A DNA stretch of 64,000 bases from Bifidobacterium ramosum. GTDB taxonomy: Bacteria; Actinomycetota; Actinomycetes; Actinomycetales; Bifidobacteriaceae. Every line of letters begins with the position of its first letter. The stretch's first letter is position 1. The stretch is from contig NZ_WBSM01000006.1 in assembly GCF_009299505.1 (NCBI RefSeq), positions 124,001-188,000 on the forward strand, given 5' to 3'. Below are positions 56,693-64,000 of this stretch, in pieces. Made by a program: the position numbers and the translations under genes. The notes under the pieces were generated by a model that worked only from the letters and a program-made list of their open reading frames with translations, did not search any database and was not told the DNA's origin.

Positions 56693-57350
56693 CCGGTTCG
56701 TCGACCCGTATGTCGATCGGCGGACCGGCATACTGTGCAATCTGGTCGGCGCGACGACCTACGACGAACTGCAGAACGCCGAAGGCGAATTCGTCGCACT
56801 GCGCATGAACGAGTTCTTCACCAGACCGATTCCGCCTATGAGCGGATCGTTGGACGATTTCCGTATGCTGCATCGCATCCTGTTCCAGGACATCTATGAC
56901 TGGGCAGGTGAGATCCGCACCGTGGAGATTCGCAAAAATGTCGAGGGCGCCGAATTCTTCCTGCCGTCGACGAACATCGCCATGGGCGTCGGCTGGGCGC
57001 GGGGAGAACTGCGGAAAGACAACATGCTCGTCGGCCTTGACTTGCCACGGTTTGCGCAACGGCTGGCCTACCACTACGACAACTACAATTTCATCCACCC
57101 GTTCCGTGAAGGCAACGGCCGTGTGCAACGCCTGTTCTGGACACTGTTCTGTCACGATGCCGGATACGATCTCGACTGGCGTCTCGTCAGCGGCGAGGAG
57201 AACGACGAAGCCAGCAGACTCGCGGCGGAAGACCAGAACTACACGATGCTGGAAGCGATATTCCGGCGTATCGCGTCGCCATGCGATCCCGCCGTGCCGA
57301 TCGGCAACGAATCGCTGGCCGCAGGTCATCTGCGCACCGACGCGCAATAA
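56685..57350 (+). CDS. Fic-domain AMPylating toxin
   Basis: A 221-residue Fic enzyme. The active-site loop HPFREGNGRVQR (about residues 138-149) fits HxFx(D/E)GNGRxxR, so nucleotide transfer to target Tyr/Ser/Thr residues is expected. An N-terminal YVDRRTGILCNLVGATT precedes the FLPSTNIAMGV flap. VbhT-like toxins of this class AMPylate topoisomerases. Lies between hsdS and hsdR, with the cognate antitoxin just upstream, so loss of the operon could be punished. Confidence 0.93.
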   Translation: MPDRFVDPYVDRRTGILCNLVGATTYDELQNAEGEFVALRMNEFFTRPIPPMSGSLDDFRMLHRILFQDIYDWAGEIRTVEIRKNVEGAEFFLPSTNIAMGVGWARGELRKDNMLVGLDLPRFAQRLAYHYDNYNFIHPFREGNGRVQRLFWTLFCHDAGYDLDWRLVSGEENDEASRLAAEDQNYTMLEAIFRRIASPCDPAVPIGNESLAAGHLRTDAQ

Positions 57351-57373
57351 GCAACACGAAGAAGGAATCGATC

Positions 57374-60300
57374 ATGATCTTCGACAACGAAGCTGATTTC
57401 GAGGGGAACGTCATCACCGTGCTGCAACAGCATGGCTGGAAGGACGGCGTGCTCAAGTATCCGACCGAACATGATCTGCTCGAGAACTGGAAATCCATCC
57501 TCTACCGCAACAACTGCGGCATCGACCAGCTCGGCCAATATCCGCTCACCGACGGCGAGATGGCGCAGATCATCGAACAGATCGAAACATTGCGCACGCC
57601 GCTCGCGCTCAACTCGTTCGTCAACGGCCGCACCGTCTCCATCAAACGCGACAACAAAGAAGACGAAGCGCACTTCGGCAAGGAAATCAGCCTCTACATC
57701 TACGACCGGCAGGAGATCGCCGGCGGCAAAAGCACATACCAGATCGCGCAGCAGCCGGTCTATCCGGCCAGGAACGCGATGCTCCACTCACGCCGTGGCG
57801 ACCTTATGCTGCTCATCAACGGCATGCCGCTCATCCATATCGAATTGAAACGCAGCGGCGTACCCGTCAGCCAGGCGACCAATCAGATCGAGAAATACGC
57901 GCACGAAGGCGTGTTCGCCGGGCTGTTCCGACTCGTGCAGGTATTCGTCGCCATGAACCCCGACGAAGCCGTGTACTTCGCCAATCCGGGCGCGGATCGG
58001 TTCAACCCGAGCTACTACTTCCACTGGGCCGACTGGAACAACGAGCCCATCTGCGGAGGCAAACACCCCGGCGACGACGAATGGAAACGGTTCTGCGCGA
58101 AACTCCTGTCCATTCCGATGGCACACCAGCTCATCGGCTTCTACACCGTGGCCGACTCGGCAGACGGATGCCTGAAAGTGTTGCGCAGCTACCAGTACTA
58201 CGCCGCATCCGCTATCTCCGACGCGGTACGCAAGTGCGACTGGGACGCCCGCCCCGCCGTGCCCGGGCGGCCGGGAGGCTACGTATGGCACACCACCGGC
58301 TCAGGCAAAACCATGACCAGCTTCAAGTCGGCGCAACTCATCGCCGACTCCAAAGACGCCGACAAAGTCGTCTTCCTCATGGACCGCATCGAACTCGGCA
58401 CACAGTCGCTCAAGGAATACCAGTCCTTCGCCGACAACGAGGACGATGTGCAGGGCACCGAAAATACGGGCGTGCTGCGCGACAAACTCTCCAGCGACGA
58501 TCCCAAAGACACGCTCATCGTCACGTCCATCCAGAAAATGAGCAACGTGAAACTCGGCGAACGCGGCGTCACGCAAGCCGAACTCGACCGTCTCGCCGCC
58601 AAACGCGTCGTATTCATCGTCGACGAATGTCACCGCTCCACGTTCGGCGACATGCTGCAGGACATCCGACGATCGTTCCCAAACGCGATGTTCTTCGGCT
58701 TCACCGGAACGCCGATCCTCGACGAGAACCAGAAGAAGCACTCCACCACCGCGATGATCTTCGGCGGCTGCCTGCACCGATACAGCATCGCCGACGGCAT
58801 CCGCGACCACAACGTACTCGGCTTCGACCCGACCATGGTCACCACCTACAAGGACGCCGACGTACGGCTCGCCGTCGCGCTGCACCAGGCGAAAGCCGCG
58901 ACCGTGGAGGAAGCGCTCGCCGACCCGGACAAGGCCGACGTGTATGAGCATTACATGGACAAGACGCAAATGCCCATGGCGTCGGCGGTTGATGCCGACG
59001 GCAGCCGCGGTCCCAGCATCGAAGGATGCTTCGGAACCGGCGAATACGGCATCGGCAAACCGCATGCCGGCATGGTCGTCAAGGACATCCTCGAACAGTT
59101 CCCCGTGCTCAGCCACGGCAGCAAATTCCATGCCATGCTCGCCACCAGCTCCATCCCCGAAGCGATCAACTACTATCGCCTGTTCAAACAGCAGGCTCCG
59201 CAACTGCGCGTCACCGCCCTGTTCGACCCGAACATCGACAACAACGCCGGGGCGAGCGTCAAAGGCGATGCGCTCGCCGAAATCATGACCGACTACAACA
59301 CGACGTACGGCAAGCATTTCGGCATCGTGGACTGGCCGGCGATGAAAAAGGACATCTCCTCGCGACTGTCGCACAAAGCCCCCTACGGCACCATTGATGC
59401 GAACCGTGACGCGCGGCTCGACCTGCTCATCGTCGTCGACCAGATGCTCACCGGCTTCGACTCGAAATGGGTCAACACGCTCTACCTTGACAAGATCATC
59501 GAATACGAGAGCATCATCCAGGCCTTCAGCCGCACCAACCGACTGTTCGGCCCCGACAAGCCGTTCGGCACGATCCGCTACTATCGCAAGCCGCACACCA
59601 TGCGCGAGAACATCAAAGCCGCGGTCAAACTGTATTCCGGCGACCGACCGCTCGACCTGTTCGTGCAGAAACTTCCCGAGAACGTCAAGACCATGGACGA
59701 GCGGCTCTCGGATATCCGCGACGTCTTCGCGTCGTCCGGCGTGGGCGACCTTGCGCGGCTGCCGGAATCGGTGGAGGCGAAACGCAAGTTCGCCAAGGAG
59801 TTCGTGGAACTCAACAAGGCGCTCGAAGCGGCCAAAATCCAAGGATTCACGTGGGACAAGCCGACCTTCGAATGTGTGGACGAAGACGGCGAAACCACCG
59901 TGGTCCAACCGCAGATCGACGAACGCACATATCTGATCCTCGCGCAACGATACAAGGAACTGTTCGACGACAGCGACGACGAGGACGGGGATGATTCAGG
60001 CTCCGAGAATACGGAAGCACCGTATGAGCTGGAAGGCTACCTCACCGAGATCGACACCGGACTCATCGACACTGATTACATGAACGCCAACTTCGACAAG
60101 TGGCTCAAGGCGTTGCACGAGGACAACGGCGAACTGGCTGCCGCATCCCGGGAACTGCACCGTTCGTTCGCCGCATTGTCGGCCAACGATCAACGGCTCG
60201 CCGAACTGTTCCTGCACGACGTGGAACGCGGCGACGTGCACCCCGAACCCGGCATGACGTTGCGTGACTACATCACCCAGTACGCAAGACGGGAGAAGGA

Positions 60301-60574
60301 CGAACAAGTCGACAAACTTGTGGACCGTACCGGCGTCGACCGGTCGCTGCTGGAAGAACTGCTCATGCAGCACATTACCGAAACGACGCTCAACGGGTAC
60401 GGACGGTTCGACGAGCTGTTCAATTCCGTCGATAAGAAGCGCGCAAAGGCCTCTCTTGAAGCGATGCGACACACGACCATGGCGCAACGCAATGTAAATC
60501 GTGAAGTGCGCCGCATACTGACCCGGTTCGTGCTCGACGGCGGATACGACATCGACGCGGATGGGGAGGAGTGA
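57374..60574 (+). CDS. hsdR: type I restriction endonuclease motor subunit
   Basis: A 1066-residue HsdR. The N-terminal PD-(D/E)xK nuclease has Asp in RRGDLMLLI and ELK in HIELKRSG (about residues 143 and 157). The SF2 translocase has Walker A TTGSGKTMTSF (about 307), DEAH-like DECHRSTFGDM (about 416), GFTGTPI, and motif VI EYESIIQAFSRTNRL. A C-terminal helical region binds HsdM/S. AAGGAA precedes the ATG at 57374. It is the last gene of the operon, 23 nt after fic. All motifs look intact. Confidence 0.96.
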   Translation: MIFDNEADFEGNVITVLQQHGWKDGVLKYPTEHDLLENWKSILYRNNCGIDQLGQYPLTDGEMAQIIEQIETLRTPLALNSFVNGRTVSIKRDNKEDEAHFGKEISLYIYDRQEIAGGKSTYQIAQQPVYPARNAMLHSRRGDLMLLINGMPLIHIELKRSGVPVSQATNQIEKYAHEGVFAGLFRLVQVFVAMNPDEAVYFANPGADRFNPSYYFHWADWNNEPICGGKHPGDDEWKRFCAKLLSIPMAHQLIGFYTVADSADGCLKVLRSYQYYAASAISDAVRKCDWDARPAVPGRPGGYVWHTTGSGKTMTSFKSAQLIADSKDADKVVFLMDRIELGTQSLKEYQSFADNEDDVQGTENTGVLRDKLSSDDPKDTLIVTSIQKMSNVKLGERGVTQAELDRLAAKRVVFIVDECHRSTFGDMLQDIRRSFPNAMFFGFTGTPILDENQKKHSTTAMIFGGCLHRYSIADGIRDHNVLGFDPTMVTTYKDADVRLAVALHQAKAATVEEALADPDKADVYEHYMDKTQMPMASAVDADGSRGPSIEGCFGTGEYGIGKPHAGMVVKDILEQFPVLSHGSKFHAMLATSSIPEAINYYRLFKQQAPQLRVTALFDPNIDNNAGASVKGDALAEIMTDYNTTYGKHFGIVDWPAMKKDISSRLSHKAPYGTIDANRDARLDLLIVVDQMLTGFDSKWVNTLYLDKIIEYESIIQAFSRTNRLFGPDKPFGTIRYYRKPHTMRENIKAAVKLYSGDRPLDLFVQKLPENVKTMDERLSDIRDVFASSGVGDLARLPESVEAKRKFAKEFVELNKALEAAKIQGFTWDKPTFECVDEDGETTVVQPQIDERTYLILAQRYKELFDDSDDEDGDDSGSENTEAPYELEGYLTEIDTGLIDTDYMNANFDKWLKALHEDNGELAAASRELHRSFAALSANDQRLAELFLHDVERGDVHPEPGMTLRDYITQYARREKDEQVDKLVDRTGVDRSLLEELLMQHITETTLNGYGRFDELFNSVDKKRAKASLEAMRHTTMAQRNVNREVRRILTRFVLDGGYDIDADGEE

Positions 60575-60680
60575 GCAGGGGGCGGACGGGGTCCAGTGCG
60601 GAGATTGCCGGCGAGGGTAGGCGCCGGCGGTTCGGACAAATGGGGTCGTTTCGGTGTTTTTTCTGGCGCATCTCCTCTCT

Positions 60681-60727
60681 AACGGACATCCAGCCGTTTC
60701 GATACCCGAATCGGCTGGTTGTCCGTT
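60681..60727. repeat. F1 palindrome, copy 14
   Basis: 47-bp core, left arm CATCCAGCCGTTTC, right arm AATCGGCTGGTTG, extended CTCCTC/GAGGAG. It lies in the 458-bp gap between hsdR and the ABC ATPase; apart from the two F1 copies this gap shows nothing I recognise. Confidence 0.95.
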
Positions 60728-60781
60728 GAGGAGCGGGGCCGTGTATTGTTGGGTTCCCTCTCCGGCATAGTTTTCTCTTCT

Positions 60782-60829
60782 AACGGACATACAGCCGATT
60801 TACCCAGGGAAATCGGCTGGTTGTCCGTT
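60782..60829. repeat. F1 palindrome, copy 15
   Basis: F1 core, left arm CATACAG, right arm CTGGTTG (uncompensated), starting 101 bp after copy 14. Confidence 0.95.
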
Positions 60830-61032
60830 TGAGGGGCGGGGATGGGGCGTGGAGTAGACCGAAGCGGGAAGGCGGGAAAGAGGAGAGGCGGATACGCCGC
60901 CAATCATCCCTGAGACGGATTGCCTGTCATGCGCATGATGACGCATGCTGTGTCGTGGCCGGGCTGCCGGTAGAGTGAGAAGACGGTACGACGGTACGAC
61001 TTGAGTCAGTGCGATCAAGAAGGGATGCATCA

Positions 61033-61743
61033 ATGGCGATAATCGAAGGGGAACCGCGCCCGATGATCGAAGTGAGGAACCTGCGCAAGGAATACCCGGT
61101 CGTCGACGAAACGGTGGTCGCGCTCGAGCGCATCAACCTCACCATCCCACGCGGTCAGATCTGCTGCATCTACGGCGAATCCGGCTCCGGCAAATCCACA
61201 TTGCTCAACCAGCTCGCCGGTATGGAGAAGCCGACGCGCGGCGGCGTGCGCATCGGCGGCGTGGTCGTCTCCCGGCTTGACGAACGCGAGCTCGCGGCGT
61301 TCCGGCAGCGGCATCTCGGCTTCGTCTTCCAGTCGTACAACCTGCTGCCGAACCTCAACGCGATCGAAAACGTGGCCATGCCGCTCATGTTCCGTGGCGT
61401 CCCCAAATCGCAGCGCGAACGGATCGCCAAAGGCATCCTCAAACGCGTCGGTCTGGGCAAGCGCATGACCCACTATCCGACGCAGATGTCCGGCGGTCAG
61501 CAGCAGCGCGTCGGCATCGCGCGCGCGTTCGTCGCGCATCCCGAGGTCGTATTCGCCGACGAGCCGACCGGCAACCTCGACTCGAAAACGAAAGTCGACG
61601 TGATGGAGATGATCGTCGCGTTCGCCCGCGATTTCAACCAGACGATCGTGCTCGTCACGCACGACGACAATATGGCTCAGTATGCGGACCGCATCGTCAC
61701 GTTGCTCGACGGACGGATCGTCAGCGACCGGCTGACGCACTGA
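61033..61743 (+). CDS. MacB/LolD-type ABC ATP-binding protein
   Basis: A 236-residue ATPase. Walker A is GESGSGKST, signature MSGGQQQRVGIARAF and Walker B VVFADEPTGNLD, with the Q-loop in FVFQSYNLLPNL. This is the MacB/LolD/FtsE class that works with FtsX-like permeases by mechanotransmission. AAGAAGGG precedes the ATG at 61033; an ATG ten codons in is an alternative. It is followed by a secreted repeat protein and an FtsX permease. Confidence 0.92.
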   Translation: MAIIEGEPRPMIEVRNLRKEYPVVDETVVALERINLTIPRGQICCIYGESGSGKSTLLNQLAGMEKPTRGGVRIGGVVVSRLDERELAAFRQRHLGFVFQSYNLLPNLNAIENVAMPLMFRGVPKSQRERIAKGILKRVGLGKRMTHYPTQMSGGQQQRVGIARAFVAHPEVVFADEPTGNLDSKTKVDVMEMIVAFARDFNQTIVLVTHDDNMAQYADRIVTLLDGRIVSDRLTH

Positions 61744-61801
61744 CGATCGCACTGACCTGACCCACGCATCCCACCATCCATCAGTATCAGGAAGGGAATC
61801 C

Positions 61802-63133
61802 ATGAAGAACCGAGAGAAGAGTCTGATCGGCATGTTCGTCGCGCTGCTGGCCGTGCCGGCGATGCTGCTGACCTGCGCGACGCCGCCCGCGTTCGCCACG
61901 GCCGCCGACGAGGAGACCGGTACGTCGCGGACCATACGCACCGCCGGCGCGACCGCCGGCAAGTCCAGTAACGACAAGGCGGCAGCCGGCAAGTCCGGCG
62001 GCGTATCGGACGGCGCCGTCACGCCGGTCGTCGACGGTTCCGATACGGACGGCGCCGGCACGTCGGACGGCGCCGGCAACGGCAACGACACTGCGACCGT
62101 GGCCGGTCCCGTGCCGAACATCATCATCACGAACTTCTCGTACGGCGACAAGTCGGTGCCGGCCGGCAGCAACTTCACGTTGTCGTTCACCTTCCAGAAC
62201 ATGGGCAAGGTCGCGGTCGACAACCTGGTCGTTACCGTGGACGGCGGCGACAGCCTGGCGATCTCCGGTGGCACCAACACGTTTTACTTCGACGCGCTCG
62301 GCGCCGGCTGGGCGATGACGCAGAGCGTGCCGATGCAGGCCCTGCCGAGCGCCGCGTCCGGCGCGCAGGGCGTCTCCGTCGGCTTCAAATACGAGTACGT
62401 GGACGGCGGCGCGCGCAGCTCCAACAGCTCCGACATCAAGATCTCCGTGCCCGTCTCGCAACCCGACCGCTTCGAACTCAACGATCCGGTCCTGCCCGAC
62501 GGCGGCGCGACGGTCGGCTCGGAGACCACCATCACGATGAACTACGTGAACAAGGGCAAGGGTGACATCGCCAACGTCGAGGCCAGTATCGAAGGCGAGG
62601 GGCTGCAGGCCACGAACGCCAAGCAGTATGTGGGCAACGTGGCGTCCGGCGCGACCGGTTCGATCGGCTTCGCGTTCACGCCGACCCAGTCCGGCGACAT
62701 CAGCGCCACGCTGCGCGTCACGTACGAGGATCCGGACGGCAACACGCAGAAGAAGGAGTTTCCGGTGACCGTCACAGCGTCCGACGCCGCGCCGATGGAT
62801 CCGGACGACGGCGGCATGGTCGTGCCGGACGACACGACGCAGCAGGGCGTGCCCGGCTGGGTGTGGGCCGTGGTCGCTGTGGTCGTGGTCGCGGGCGTGA
62901 TCACGACGGTCATGCTGGTGCGCCGCCGCAGGAGGAAGGCGAAGCAGACCGACATCGACGAGGAGTGGGACGACTGGACCGGCGGCGCGGCCGGTGCACA
63001 TGACGCGCATGACGCGGCGTCCGGCAAATCGTCGACCGATACGGCGGATCTGCCCGTGGTGGGTACCGCGGCCGCGACCGGCGATGCCGTGACCGCACCG
63101 ACCGCAACGATCGTCGGCGAGGGCCGCGCATGA
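61802..63133 (+). CDS. secreted membrane-anchored protein with CARDB/COG1361-like domains
   Basis: A 443-residue protein. A signal peptide (about residues 1-34, ending PPAFATA) precedes a Gly/Asp/Thr linker (35-100). Two beta-sandwich repeats of CARDB-like type, NFTLSFTFQNMGKVAVDNLVV and TITMNYVNKGKGDIANVEASI, follow. A membrane helix (about 355-377) precedes a basic stop-transfer and a cytoplasmic tail. Lies between ATPase and permease and overlaps the permease by 4 nt, so it is probably the extracellular partner of this ABC system. AGGAAGGGA lies before the ATG. Confidence 0.85.
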   Translation: MKNREKSLIGMFVALLAVPAMLLTCATPPAFATAADEETGTSRTIRTAGATAGKSSNDKAAAGKSGGVSDGAVTPVVDGSDTDGAGTSDGAGNGNDTATVAGPVPNIIITNFSYGDKSVPAGSNFTLSFTFQNMGKVAVDNLVVTVDGGDSLAISGGTNTFYFDALGAGWAMTQSVPMQALPSAASGAQGVSVGFKYEYVDGGARSSNSSDIKISVPVSQPDRFELNDPVLPDGGATVGSETTITMNYVNKGKGDIANVEASIEGEGLQATNAKQYVGNVASGATGSIGFAFTPTQSGDISATLRVTYEDPDGNTQKKEFPVTVTASDAAPMDPDDGGMVVPDDTTQQGVPGWVWAVVAVVVVAGVITTVMLVRRRRRKAKQTDIDEEWDDWTGGAAGAHDAHDAASGKSSTDTADLPVVGTAAATGDAVTAPTATIVGEGRA

Positions 63134-64000
63134 GGTTCGCCGACATCCTGCACCTGTGCAGCCAGAACCTGTGGCGGCGCAAATCGCGTACGATCCTGAC
63201 TGTACTTGGCGTGATCGTCGGCTGCTGCTCGATCGTCACGATGGTCTCGATCGGCTCCGGCATCAACGAGATGAACGAGCAGTCGCTCAAGCAGATGGGC
63301 GATCTGACCATCATCAACGTGTACAAGCAGGGCAACTACGACGGCGCCGGTACGTCGGACTCGACCGGTGCTGGGCAGACGGAGGCCAAGCTCGACGACA
63401 AGGCCATCGCATCGTTCACGCAGATCCCCGGCGTCGAGGGTGCGACCGCGCAGATGTCGCTCAATTACACGGTCACCATGACCGCCGACAACGGCCGGTA
63501 CGTCGCCACCTACGGCGACATCCAGGCCATCGACATGTCGCAGCTCGACAACATGGGCTACAAGCTCACCGACGGCACAGCCCCCACCAAAGACGGGGAG
63601 ATCCTCGCCGGGCAGTACCTCGCCTACCAGTTCTACGACAGGTTCCGACCCGAAGGCTCCAACATGCGCTACCAGCCGCAGGACGCGGGCGACGGCACAT
63701 ACTGGACATGCGATGCGACCGGCAACTGCTCGCAGGTGCCCGCCGACCAGCTCGGCGAGGAATCCAAGCCGTTCTTCGACCCGATGAAGACGGAGATCAC
63801 GCTGACCATCCAGACGGGTGACGACTCGTCGAACGGCGGCGGCGTGACGATGGGCATGGGCTATTCGAGCGGGGCGACCGACATGGGCGGCACCGGTTCG
63901 GGCACGGGTTCGGCCGGCACGACCGGTGCCAACGGCGCGAACGGCTCCGGCAACACGTTCAGGCTGCGTGCCACCGGCGTGCTCAAGGAGGACTACAACA
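63130..64000 (+). CDS. FtsX/MacB-type ABC permease (3' end outside window)
   Basis: The first 290 residues of a permease. It opens with a cytoplasmic helix and TM1, NLWRRKSRTILTVLGVIVG, the typical MacB start. Then a large extracellular MacB_PCD domain follows, with ISSFTQIPGVEGATAQ-like beta topology and PTKDGEILAGQYLA. It contains a Gly/Ser/Thr/Asn-rich insert (about residues 235-275). The window ends before the C-terminal helices. ATGA overlap with the anchored protein gene. Confidence 0.88.
   Translation, partial: MRFADILHLCSQNLWRRKSRTILTVLGVIVGCCSIVTMVSIGSGINEMNEQSLKQMGDLTIINVYKQGNYDGAGTSDSTGAGQTEAKLDDKAIASFTQIPGVEGATAQMSLNYTVTMTADNGRYVATYGDIQAIDMSQLDNMGYKLTDGTAPTKDGEILAGQYLAYQFYDRFRPEGSNMRYQPQDAGDGTYWTCDATGNCSQVPADQLGEESKPFFDPMKTEITLTIQTGDDSSNGGGVTMGMGYSSGATDMGGTGSGTGSAGTTGANGANGSGNTFRLRATGVLKEDYN

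Overview
The window is a stretch of actinobacterial chromosome, most probably from a Bifidobacterium. It is GC-rich and carries two CIRCE operators ahead of groEL, a cspA-groEL-WXG100 neighbourhood, clpC, a DUF3107 gene and a DUF3027 gene. Ten genes have a TANNNT-type -10 box only 6-7 nt before the start codon (leaderless style), and there is a lone GH29 fucosidase. The genus is inferred from gene content and style, not from a search.

Layout. 1-14.6 kb is housekeeping and metabolism: two D-2-hydroxyacid dehydrogenases, small acetyltransferases, an SPFH protein, acylphosphatase, a patatin, murI/dapF (divergent), a VKOR protein, a PHP phosphoesterase, a degenerate phosphotransferase and a UvrD-like helicase. 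14.9-19.5 kb holds HU, a large flippase-like membrane protein and purB. 19.6-23.6 kb is a response regulator/ABC transporter/histidine kinase module flanked by palindrome arrays. 23.6-26.3 kb holds a HigBA-type toxin-antitoxin pair and a WXG-like protein coupled to an alpha/beta hydrolase. 26.7-32.2 kb is a six-gene MoxR-DUF58-VWA operon in which every junction overlaps by 4 nt. 32.4-46.4 kb holds ung, a LytR_C protein, cspA, groEL, WXG100, a TPM-domain protein, a two-component system, a larger cold-shock protein, DUF3027, a universal stress protein and clpC. 46.6-48.1 kb is the fucosidase.

48.16-60.57 kb is the accessory highlight, a type I restriction-modification locus built like a shufflon. 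A complete two-TRD hsdS sits in the order RHH - GIY-YIG - hsdM - hsdS - VbhA-like antitoxin - Fic - hsdR. Upstream lie two extra single-TRD hsdS cassettes in opposite orientations, with a tyrosine recombinase and a DUF4143 ATPase between them. Each TRD is bounded by the same head repeat and the same 66-bp tail repeat, both containing CAGCGTAAG. The arrangement predicts recombinational switching of DNA specificity.

61.0-64.0 kb is a MacB-like ABC export module (ATPase, secreted/anchored repeat protein, FtsX-type permease cut by the window end).

Four unrelated-sequence families of intergenic palindromes overlay this. Family F1 (consensus left arm AACGGACATACAGCCGATT, 48 bp, 15 copies) always lies downstream of a stop codon. 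F2 (3 units, 63-bp period), F3 (5 units, 52-bp period) and F4 (2 units, 63-bp period) lie upstream of genes and repeat at near-integer helical turns. No tRNA, rRNA or CRISPR was seen.
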